The notes under the pieces: model-generated
Database searches by the model: none
What the model saw: only the letters and a program-made list of their open reading frames with translations
What the model was told of the DNA's origin: nothing
DNA from: Geobacter sp. UBA6169
GTDB lineage: Bacteria; Desulfobacterota; Desulfuromonadia; Geobacterales; Pseudopelobacteraceae
Direction: 5' to 3'
Length of the DNA: 6,489 nucleotides
Assembly: GCA_002422265.1 (NCBI GenBank)
Contig: DIUB01000070.1
Coordinates: 8,738 to 15,226 of the forward strand
Position numbers and translations under genes: made by a program
Part shown: positions 1 to 5,843 of the stretch, in pieces
Layout of the letters: each line of letters starts with the position of its first letter
How positions within the stretch are numbered: position 1 is the first letter of the stretch

Positions 1-947
1 TTGTATTCCGGGTAGATGAACTTGATCATGTCCTGGCGGCCCAGATCAGTGGGATCATCCATGATGATATACAGCACGCCGTTTTCCACCTTGAAAGGTA
101 CCCACCATTCTTTCATCAGCCGGTCCGGTCTGACCCGCTTCAGCAGCTCTTCTTCCATGGGGGGGGTGGCCGGTTCGTATTTGATGAACTCCGTTCCGAA
201 GAAGAGCGACAGGGCCTTGGCCATTTCTTCACGGGGCACCTTGAACTCGCGTAATAACACCGCATCAAGCCCGAATTTGGCAGTATCCGGATGTTGTCCT
301 GCCTTTTCAATGTCCTTTTCATTGATCAGGTTTTTGTCCAGCAGGTAGTTGTAACGACTGCGCTGGCGGATGATTTTAGTGGTTACCTGGAGGCGATAGA
401 TGTTGTGGATGGCAATGGAGAGGGAGGTGGCCAGTTCCAGGGCATAGGTGATATCAGTGTCATCAAAGGGGGTATCACCCTGTTTGTTGATGATCTGGAT
501 GACGCCGATCAGGGTGCGCTGGAACTTCATCGGCACGCAGAGTACCTGCCGGGTAACAAACCCGGTTTTCTGATCCCATGACTTATCAAACTTGAGATTT
601 GAGCTGATCATCTTCAGTTCATGATCACTATAGGCATCCCTGATGTTGAGTACCGTACCGGAAAGGGCACAGAACCCCGACAGACTGGCATCCGATATCG
701 GTACCACAATCTGTTTGACTTCAGTGCCGGACAGTACTTTTGAGATCAGGAGATTGCGTTTGGCATCAGCCAGATAAATCGTGATCCGCTGGGCACTGAA
801 CAAGGCCGCAATGCTGTCTTTGATATGCAGCAGGATGGTGTTGAGATTATCGGCGGAGTGGAGCTCATTGATCTTGTCCATCAGCCGTTTGCGGTATTCC
901 AGTTGCTGCTTGAGCAGGTTCGCATCCTGTGGTGTCGCAGGGGTCAT
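1..947 (-). CDS. GAF domain + MshEN/GspE N-terminal domain protein, probable GspE/PilB-family ATPase (partial, C-terminus off the left edge)
   Basis: The gene reads leftward without a stop from ATG at 947-945 to the window edge, giving 315 complete codons. Residues about 30-183 look like a GAF domain, with a sensor-like core, the stretch VLCVPMKF near 136-142 and IGVIQIINKQGDTPFDDTD at 147-165, which is typical of GAF. Residues about 203-315 resemble the two halves of an MshEN / T2SS-E N-terminal domain: LDKNLINEKDIEKA, then a second repeat around 226-256, ending in YIIMDDPTDLGRQD, close to the usual 'hvAmaDPtdl' ending. In this family these are followed by a hexameric secretion/pilus ATPase, so the missing part should carry Walker A and B motifs. 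That is inference, since the motor is not in the window. The start is supported by GGAG (rc of 955-958) seven bases upstream. An in-frame ATG at 968 lacks such a site. If the ATPase is absent, this would be a stand-alone sensor protein. Confidence 0.85.
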   Translation of the reverse strand, partial: MTPATPQDANLLKQQLEYRKRLMDKINELHSADNLNTILLHIKDSIAALFSAQRITIYLADAKRNLLISKVLSGTEVKQIVVPISDASLSGFCALSGTVLNIRDAYSDHELKMISSNLKFDKSWDQKTGFVTRQVLCVPMKFQRTLIGVIQIINKQGDTPFDDTDITYALELATSLSIAIHNIYRLQVTTKIIRQRSRYNYLLDKNLINEKDIEKAGQHPDTAKFGLDAVLLREFKVPREEMAKALSLFFGTEFIKYEPATPPMEEELLKRVRPDRLMKEWWVPFKVENGVLYIIMDDPTDLGRQDMIKFIYPEY

Positions 948-954
948 GGCGTCG

Positions 955-958
955 CTCC
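955..958 (-). promoter_or_regulatory. Ribosome binding site of the leftward GAF-MshEN gene
   Basis: On the minus strand GGAG lies seven bases before ATG 947. It decides between two in-frame ATGs: the other (968-966) would add seven residues (MYVRSDA) and is preceded only by a CCACCACTACC-like stretch with no Shine-Dalgarno match. Confidence 0.65.
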
Positions 959-978
959 GCACATACATGGTAGTGGTG

Positions 979-1013
979 GATACGGGGCAAGAATACCAGA
1001 TACCGGCTGATAC
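979..1013. repeat. Cluster of GATAC repeats in the divergent promoter region
   Basis: GATAC occurs at 979-983, 999-1003 and 1009-1013, so the starts are 20 and 10 bp apart. A related AATAC sits at 992-996 and CATAC at 962-966. The three exact copies are spaced by about whole helical turns and overlap the -10/-35 region of the leftward promoter candidate, as a multi-site operator might. The unit is only five bases long, so chance is a real alternative. Confidence 0.3.
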
Positions 1014-1017
1014 TCAA
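990..1017 (-). promoter_or_regulatory. Candidate sigma70 promoter for the leftward GAF-MshEN gene
   Basis: Read on the minus strand, TTGAGT (rc of 1012-1017) is followed after 16 bases by TATTCT (rc of 990-995), which is preceded by TGG, an extended -10 arrangement. Transcription would start near 983, about 36 bases before the ATG at 947. The match is moderate and was found by eye. GATAC repeats overlap both hexamers, which could mean regulated access. Confidence 0.4.
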
Positions 1018-1051
1018 GCCTGTTCTTGGCTCTTTTTACTGCATCCACTGT

Positions 1052-1079
1052 TTGACTCGGTTGAAAATGCTGCTACAAT
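1052..1079 (+). promoter_or_regulatory. Strong sigma70-type promoter of the five-gene rightward operon
   Basis: TTGACT at 1052-1057 (consensus TTGACA) and TACAAT at 1074-1079 (consensus TATAAT) are separated by 16 bases. A TGC immediately precedes the -10 box, giving the extended -10 form. Transcription would begin about 1085-1087, leaving a leader of roughly 62 bases before the FecR start at 1148. It is the only good promoter-like element seen upstream of the operon. The rest of the 948-1147 intergenic region shows no small ORF, terminator or recognisable riboswitch. Confidence 0.7.
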
Positions 1080-1136
1080 CAGCGCTGCGTACTTATCTGC
1101 ACTCCCCTTTTTTGATAGAAAACCGTACCAACCTCT

Positions 1137-1141
1137 GGAGG
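1137..1141 (+). promoter_or_regulatory. Ribosome binding site fixing the FecR gene start at 1148
   Basis: GGAGG lies six bases before ATG 1148. This decides the start: the same frame is open further upstream to a TTG at 1052, but that extension overlaps the promoter and would bury the signal peptide behind 32 extra residues. Confidence 0.85.
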
Positions 1142-1147
1142 TGTCTG

Positions 1148-2191
1148 ATGAAAAAAATCATGCTGATCTTGATTGCTTTTGTGCTTATGCCCTGCCTGGC
1201 CCTGGCCAACCCGGTGGGAAAGGTAACCGGTCTGTCCGGCGAGGCCTCTGTGCGGGTTAAGGCCGGGGTTCCGTACAGTCCCCTTGCCAAAGGCACCTCC
1301 ATTGCCGTGGGCACCTGGGTCAAGACCGGCAAGAACGGCTGGGTTGAATTGACCCTGAACGACAAGAGCAAGTTTACCTTGTCGAATAACACCGAGTTTG
1401 AAGTAACCAGCTTTCTGCTGACCAAGAACCGGCGTGAAGGTACCTTTAATCTGGCCGAAGGCAAGCTGCGGGCCTCAGTGGTCAAGTTTGGCGGGCGGCA
1501 GAGCGGTATGACCGTTAAAAGCGGTACAGCCGTGGCCGGGATCAAGGGGACTGAATTCCTGATGCTGTCCCAGGGGCAGGCCAATGTCTTCTTTGGTAAC
1601 GAGGGCACGGTGGCGGTTTCCGGTGATGGCCAGACCGGACAACAGCCGCTGACCGCAGCCACCTATGTGCAGACCACCCGCGGGTTACAACCCACAGCGC
1701 CGGTGAAGATTGAGCAGGGCAGTCCCCTGGCTGATGCAAAGGGGATCTTTGACGGCATCACAGCTGCTGCGCCACCGCAGGAGTGGACCGATTCCGGCAG
1801 GATTGTTGATATCTGCGCCCGCTGGAATATCAACCACGGTCATTATCTGGCAGACAGCGGCAAGTATCAGGATGCCCTGAACGTCTTCCAGATCGCCCTT
1901 GATCTGACCACGGTGCCTGAGGTGCGGGCCGATGCAAGAATGGAGCGCGGTGCGGTCTTTGCCCGCTTCCTGTCCAATCCGGAACAGGCCCTGGCAGAGT
2001 ATCTGCTGGTGCTTGAAGAGTACCCCGCGCTGCCCCAGGCCGAGTTTGCCCTGTTTAACACCGCCCAGGTGCTGAATGAATTGGGCTTTATTGATCAGGC
2101 CCGGATTCGGTTTGAACAGTACCTGCGGCAGTATCCGCAGGGTAAACAGCGTAGCAGCGCCGAGACCCTGCTGCAGAATCTGGGCAGATAA
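1148..2191 (+). CDS. Exported FecR-domain protein with C-terminal TPR repeats
   Basis: The 347-residue product begins with a clear signal peptide: MKK, a hydrophobic core, then ALA before Asn21, a signal peptidase I site. Cys16 is not in a lipobox, so a soluble periplasmic or surface location is likeliest. Residues about 23-160 form a FecR-like beta domain (GKVTGLSGEASVRV, VGTWVKTGKNGWVELTL, LAEGKLRASV, KSGTAVAGIKGTEF); the last stretch is the hallmark 'tp.aviGvRGTeF' motif. Residues about 225-335 read as tetratricopeptide helices (YLADSGKYQDALNVFQIAL, NPEQALAEYLLVLEEYP, LGFIDQARIRFEQYLRQYP). In classical FecR this region relays a signal to an anti-sigma helix, but here there is no transmembrane segment and no adjacent sigma factor. 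Its stop overlaps the next gene's Shine-Dalgarno, nine bases before the CHASE2 cyclase start, which suggests it supports or tunes that sensor. The partner role is inferred. Confidence 0.9.
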   Translation: MKKIMLILIAFVLMPCLALANPVGKVTGLSGEASVRVKAGVPYSPLAKGTSIAVGTWVKTGKNGWVELTLNDKSKFTLSNNTEFEVTSFLLTKNRREGTFNLAEGKLRASVVKFGGRQSGMTVKSGTAVAGIKGTEFLMLSQGQANVFFGNEGTVAVSGDGQTGQQPLTAATYVQTTRGLQPTAPVKIEQGSPLADAKGIFDGITAAAPPQEWTDSGRIVDICARWNINHGHYLADSGKYQDALNVFQIALDLTTVPEVRADARMERGAVFARFLSNPEQALAEYLLVLEEYPALPQAEFALFNTAQVLNELGFIDQARIRFEQYLRQYPQGKQRSSAETLLQNLGR

Positions 2192-2200
2192 GGAACGGTT

Positions 2201-4291
2201 ATGAAGAAACGGCTGGCCTTTGTCCTGTTTGGTCTGGTTGCGGCACTGATCACTTTTGGGGTGTATAGCCAGGCGCCTCAGGCGCTGCAGCAGCTGGACT
2301 ATCGGATGAAGGATACCCGATTCCGGATTCGAGGTCCTGTTGCGCCGGACAAGGATGTGGTGGTGGTGGCCATTGACCATGCCAGCATCAAAGAGATTGG
2401 TCGCTGGCCCTGGTCACGGGAGGTGACCGGACGTCTGATTGAGAATCTGGCCGGATACGGTGTGAAGGTAACCGCGCTTGATATTGTGTTTTCAGAACCC
2501 CAGAACCCGCTTGCCGATGCTGCACTGGCCCGTTCCGTTGCCAGGGCCGGCAATGTGGTGATGGGGTATTTTTTCCGTGAAGAAGAGCAGCCGGTTGACC
2601 CGGCTGTGCTGGCCCAGATGGAGCGGGCCACGGTCAAGCTGATGAAGGTTGCCGAAGGGGTGGAATCGATCCCGTTGATCGAATATGCCAACCTGGATGC
2701 CAATCTGGCTGCCCTGGGTGAGCAGGCCCTCGATTTCGGGTTCTTCAATGCCCGGCCCGATGGGGATGGCCTCTACCGTCGAGCGTTACTGCTGCTGCTC
2801 TATAACGGAGATATTTACCCGTCGCTGTCCATGAAGGCACTGCGTCACTTTCTGGGTAACGAGATTATGCTGGAGGTCAAGCCGTTCGGTATTGACGGCC
2901 TGCAGGTAGGGTCGCTGCGGATTCCTGCGCGGGAGGATGGCACCCTGGCGCTGAACTACTATGGGCCTGCCCGCTCATTCCGTACGGTTTCAGCAGCTGA
3001 TGTGATCAAGAAACGCCTGCCCCCGGACAGCCTGAAAGGGGCGCTTGCCTTTGTCGGTGCCACCGAGATCGGTATCTATGATATCCGTCCTACCCCTTTT
3101 GATGCTACGCAGCCAGGGGTGGAGCTGCATGCCACGGTGGCAGCCAATGCCCTGGAGCGGCGTTTCCTGAAATATGACGGCATTACCCAGATGCAGGAGA
3201 TGGTCTGTATTGCCCTGTTCCCGCTGCTGCTGGGGGTTGCACTGGCCTTTGTACCCGGCACCTTTGCCGGTCTGGCTGTGTTTTCCGGCTCGGCATTGCT
3301 CTACTCATGGATCAACTACCTGGCCTTTAGCCAGGGGTTGCAGGATATGACCGTGATCTACCCGATGCTGGGGATAGGTCTGACCTACCTGGGCAGCGAG
3401 GCCTGGCGCAATCTGGTGGTTGAGAAGAAGGGGCGCCAGCTTAAAAAGGCTTTTTCCAACTATGTTTCGCCTGATCTGGTGAGAGAGATTGAGAAAAATC
3501 CCGACAAACTGGTGCTGGGCGGAGAACAGCGGGAGATCTCGATCCTGTTCTCGGATATTCGCGGTTTTACCACGGTCTCTGAAAGTCTGACCCCGCCTGA
3601 ACTGGTGACTCTGCTGAACGAATATCTGACCCCCATGACCAGGATTGTGCTGGAGGAACGGGGCACCCTGGATAAATTTATTGGTGATGCAGTCATGGCT
3701 ATCTTCAACGCGCCGCTGGATGTGCCTGAGCATGCAACCCATGCCTGCACCACGGCAGTAAGGATGCTTGAAGATCTGCAGCGTCTGAATGCGGGGTTTG
3801 TTGAACGGGGCATGCACACCCTTGATATCGGTGTGGGGATCAACACCGGGCCTGCGGTGGTGGGCAACATGGGGGCGGATATCCGTTTTGATTACACCGC
3901 CATTGGTGATGCGGTCAATCTTGCCTCGCGGCTTGAGGGGCTGAACAAGTACTATGGCACCCATATACTGGTCAGCGAGGACACCCGTAAACAGGTTCCG
4001 TCCGGACGTTTCACCTTCCGTGAGGTTGATCGGGTCAAGGTGAAAGGCAAACATCTGCCGGTGGTGATGTACGAGCTGATGATTGCCAAGCAGGAGCTGT
4101 TGCCGAAGTTTGAGGCTGCCCTGGAGCAGTATCGGGCTCAATCGTTCCCCACCGCCAAGGCCATGTTTGATGAGCTGACAGCTCAATATGATGATGGCCC
4201 TTCACGACTTTACAGCAGCCGGTGTGATGAATATCTGCTGCAGCCGCCACCAGCAGACTGGGATGGCGTCTACACGGCAAAGGCCAAATAG
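2201..4291 (+). CDS. CHASE2-domain class III adenylate cyclase (membrane sensor)
   Basis: This 696-residue protein should make cAMP from ATP in response to an envelope signal. Residues 5-22 form a first membrane helix. About 25-325 is an extracytoplasmic CHASE2 domain (VVVVAIDHASIKEIGRWPWSR at 53-73, TALDIVFSEP, TPFDATQPGVELHA). Three more helices follow at about 333-351, 354-376 and 382-399, which places the C-terminus in the cytoplasm. A linker with AFSNYVSPDLV leads to the cyclase domain (about 443-627). Its metal-binding aspartates are D452 (SDIRGFT) and D496 (GDAVMAIF). K492 and T566 are the ATP-selecting pair of class IIIb enzymes, and N573 and R577 are the transition-state residues. 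All catalytic positions appear intact. A TPR-like tail (about 631-696) ends in a PPPADWDGV stretch. AGGA overlapping the FecR stop serves as its ribosome site. Guanylate cyclase activity is unlikely given Lys/Thr. Confidence 0.95.
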   Translation: MKKRLAFVLFGLVAALITFGVYSQAPQALQQLDYRMKDTRFRIRGPVAPDKDVVVVAIDHASIKEIGRWPWSREVTGRLIENLAGYGVKVTALDIVFSEPQNPLADAALARSVARAGNVVMGYFFREEEQPVDPAVLAQMERATVKLMKVAEGVESIPLIEYANLDANLAALGEQALDFGFFNARPDGDGLYRRALLLLLYNGDIYPSLSMKALRHFLGNEIMLEVKPFGIDGLQVGSLRIPAREDGTLALNYYGPARSFRTVSAADVIKKRLPPDSLKGALAFVGATEIGIYDIRPTPFDATQPGVELHATVAANALERRFLKYDGITQMQEMVCIALFPLLLGVALAFVPGTFAGLAVFSGSALLYSWINYLAFSQGLQDMTVIYPMLGIGLTYLGSEAWRNLVVEKKGRQLKKAFSNYVSPDLVREIEKNPDKLVLGGEQREISILFSDIRGFTTVSESLTPPELVTLLNEYLTPMTRIVLEERGTLDKFIGDAVMAIFNAPLDVPEHATHACTTAVRMLEDLQRLNAGFVERGMHTLDIGVGINTGPAVVGNMGADIRFDYTAIGDAVNLASRLEGLNKYYGTHILVSEDTRKQVPSGRFTFREVDRVKVKGKHLPVVMYELMIAKQELLPKFEAALEQYRAQSFPTAKAMFDELTAQYDDGPSRLYSSRCDEYLLQPPPADWDGVYTAKAK

Positions 4292-4292
4292 T

Positions 4293-5105
4293 ATGCCTGA
4301 ACTGCCGGAAGTAGAGAGTGTCCGACAGTGTCTGGCACAAGCCAGGCCTTCGTTGTTGGGTAAAGCGGTTCAGCAGGTACAGATACTGCATGATCGTGTG
4401 GTTGCCGGTGACCTGAAGCAGCTGGGCCAGATCTTGACCGGTGCCTGCTGTGAACAGATCCAGCGACATGGCAAGTATCTGTTCTTTGGTTTCCGTTCTC
4501 ACCAACAGGCCGATCAGATCTGGCTGGCGGTGCATTTGCGGATGACCGGCAGGCTGTATCTGGTGCCAAGACAGGAACCACTGCCACGACATGCCCGACT
4601 GATGCTGCACCTGGACCAGGAGCTGACTTTGCGTTTTGATGACCCGCGCGGGTTTGGCAGGGTCTGGCTGGTGGATGATCCGGCTCGCGTAACCGCTGAT
4701 CTGGGGCCCGATGCCCTGACCCTGGACCGGGAACTGTTTCTGGAGCGGCTGCACCGGGTGAAACGTCAGCTGAAACCGTTGCTGCTTGATCAGTCATTTG
4801 TGGCCGGGGTTGGTAATATCTATGCTGATGAGACCCTGTTTCGGGCGCACCTGCATCCAGAGCGCCGATCTGACAGTCTCACGTCTGCCGAGGCAGACCA
4901 TCTGTATTCAGTATTGCATCAGGTGATTACTCTGGCAGTACAGCTGAAGGGGGCCAATATTGACGGCGTGTTCGAGGCCGGGCAGTTTCCGGTGGCCGTC
5001 TATGGCCGCCAGGGGCTGCCTTGCCAGGTCTGCGGGGTACTGATCAGTAAAATAAGGGTAGGGCAGCGGGGTACTCATTTCTGCCCGGTCTGCCAATGCT
5101 GCTGA
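4293..5105 (+). CDS. mutM: Formamidopyrimidine-DNA glycosylase (8-oxoguanine repair)
   Basis: MutM/Fpg excises 8-oxoguanine and ring-opened purines and cleaves the abasic site in base excision repair. The 270-residue length is normal for the family. The start MPELPEVES supplies the catalytic Pro2 and Glu3 (Pro1/Glu2 after Met removal), and PELPEV separates it from endonuclease VIII (PEGPE). Lys61 is the conserved hairpin lysine. M84, R119 and F121 match the void-filling triad. LLLDQSFVAGVGNIYADE at 163-180 is the helix-two-turns-helix. C244, C247, C264 and C267 form the C-terminal zinc finger, with Arg259 in its DNA-contacting loop. Two extra cysteines end the protein. The frame is open 35 codons further upstream, inside the cyclase gene, but the family start at 4293 is decisive. 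Only one base separates it from the cyclase stop and the AAAGG at 4279-4283 is weak, so translational coupling is likely. Confidence 0.97.
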   Translation: MPELPEVESVRQCLAQARPSLLGKAVQQVQILHDRVVAGDLKQLGQILTGACCEQIQRHGKYLFFGFRSHQQADQIWLAVHLRMTGRLYLVPRQEPLPRHARLMLHLDQELTLRFDDPRGFGRVWLVDDPARVTADLGPDALTLDRELFLERLHRVKRQLKPLLLDQSFVAGVGNIYADETLFRAHLHPERRSDSLTSAEADHLYSVLHQVITLAVQLKGANIDGVFEAGQFPVAVYGRQGLPCQVCGVLISKIRVGQRGTHFCPVCQCC

Positions 5106-5123
5106 AACAAGTATGGGGGGCGT

Positions 5124-5828
5124 GTGAGAGAAACCTATCAACTGGTCAGCATCAAAGACGGTAAGCAGGATACTGAGGATATCCTGCTGATCCTGAAAAA
5201 AATTGCAGCCGGCAGTATCAAGAATGACCTGAAACTCTTGAATTACTACCACGAGGTTCCGGTCAGCTACCCGGCCAAGATCGACAAGATTGACGGCGAC
5301 TGTGTTGAGATGACGATACAGCAGGCACAATCAGCAGTACTGGGATTGCAGAAACAGACGCTTTTGCGTAGTGCTGCCTTTCCTTCCGGGCTGGGTGTCC
5401 ACTGTTTTGTGGAATATGTGAATGTGAAAAACTGTTTTGCGGTTCTGGGCCGTTTTGCCTATGCCTCGATCCGTGCTGAGCGACGCGGTGCGGTCAGGGT
5501 GAATGTCGACGGTCTCTATCCGGTTAGTTATACGGCTGAAGAACAGGAACTGAGCGGACATCTGCAGGACATATCACTGACAGGTGTTGGGATGAAGAGC
5601 CGTCAACCAGTTCCGGCAGGTCTGGCTGAAAGTGGTTCTCTGCGGCTGAACCTGCAGAACTGCGCTCTTGCTCTGCCGGCTGAGTATGTTAAAACCGTAA
5701 ACAAGGATGATCAGCAGGTCCATGCCTTTACCATTGTGCCTGATCAGCAGGCTGACAAGTTGATTGCCCAGTACGTTTACAGTCGTCAGGTAGAGATCAT
5801 TCGTGATCTCAAGGATCAGAGTCTGTAA
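5124..5828 (+). CDS. YcgR-like PilZ-domain protein, probable c-di-GMP receptor
   Basis: The 234-residue product has two parts. Residues about 40-112 look like the N-terminal beta domain of YcgR-type proteins (VPVSYPAKIDKIDGDCVEM, then a strand-rich run to about 112). Residues about 115-215 are a PilZ domain: the c-di-GMP motif RxxxR is met by R121 and R125, and DxSxxG by D149, S151 and G154. Both half-sites are intact, so binding is expected. Such proteins act on flagellar motors, pili or exopolysaccharide machinery, but the target here is unknown. No signal peptide or membrane helix is seen, so it should be cytoplasmic. The GTG start at 5124 is the earliest in-frame option and lies 18 bases after mutM. 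A G-run at 5115-5120 could serve as a poor, close ribosome site, so the exact start is less certain than for the neighbours. Confidence 0.88.
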   Translation: MRETYQLVSIKDGKQDTEDILLILKKIAAGSIKNDLKLLNYYHEVPVSYPAKIDKIDGDCVEMTIQQAQSAVLGLQKQTLLRSAAFPSGLGVHCFVEYVNVKNCFAVLGRFAYASIRAERRGAVRVNVDGLYPVSYTAEEQELSGHLQDISLTGVGMKSRQPVPAGLAESGSLRLNLQNCALALPAEYVKTVNKDDQQVHAFTIVPDQQADKLIAQYVYSRQVEIIRDLKDQSL

Positions 5829-5832
5829 CATC

Positions 5833-5838
5833 AGGAGG
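5833..5838 (+). promoter_or_regulatory. Consensus Shine-Dalgarno of the last gene
   Basis: AGGAGG ends five bases before ATG 5844. It is the strongest ribosome site in the operon and contrasts with the weak sites of mutM and the PilZ gene, so the hydrolase may be translated more efficiently and independently of its upstream neighbour. Confidence 0.8.
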
Positions 5839-5843
5839 AACAG

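Noticed and set aside
16..581. Plus-strand ORFs opposite the GAF-MshEN gene
   Set aside because: The minus strand encodes recognisable GAF and MshEN domains through this whole region, so the plus-strand frames are shadows.
1131..1142. Inverted repeat around the FecR ribosome site (ACCT and AGGT) as a possible RNA switch
   Set aside because: The stem is only four to five base pairs with a minimal loop and no extension, too weak to suggest regulation.
1052..1147. N-terminal extension of the FecR protein from a TTG at 1052
   Set aside because: It overlaps the promoter, has no ribosome site and would place 32 residues before an excellent signal peptide. ATG 1148 has GGAGG at ideal spacing.
948..1147. 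Sigma54 promoter or CRP-type cAMP site in the divergent region
   Set aside because: No GG-N10-GC element and no TGTGA/TCACA palindrome was found by eye on either strand.
1148..1195. Lipoprotein signal at Cys16 of the FecR protein
   Set aside because: The residues before Cys16 are Met-Pro, which do not fit a lipobox. The ALA site at 18-20 fits signal peptidase I.
2270..2300. GC-rich local repeats (GGCGCCTCAGGCGC) near the start of the cyclase gene
   Set aside because: They lie inside coding sequence for a Gln/Ala-rich stretch after the first membrane helix and are explained by codon use.
1685..2380. Long minus-strand ORF across the FecR/cyclase junction
   Set aside because: It is antisense to two well-supported genes, has no family-like motifs and is explained by codon bias on the coding strand.
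3305..4186. 293-residue minus-strand ORF opposite the cyclase domain
   Set aside because: It is a mirror of a conserved catalytic domain, shows no recognisable domain and has low-complexity His/Gln-rich composition typical of antisense reading.
4188..4292. N-terminal extension of MutM starting inside the cyclase gene
   Set aside because: MutM needs Pro2 and Glu3 at its very N-terminus for catalysis, so the protein must start at 4293.
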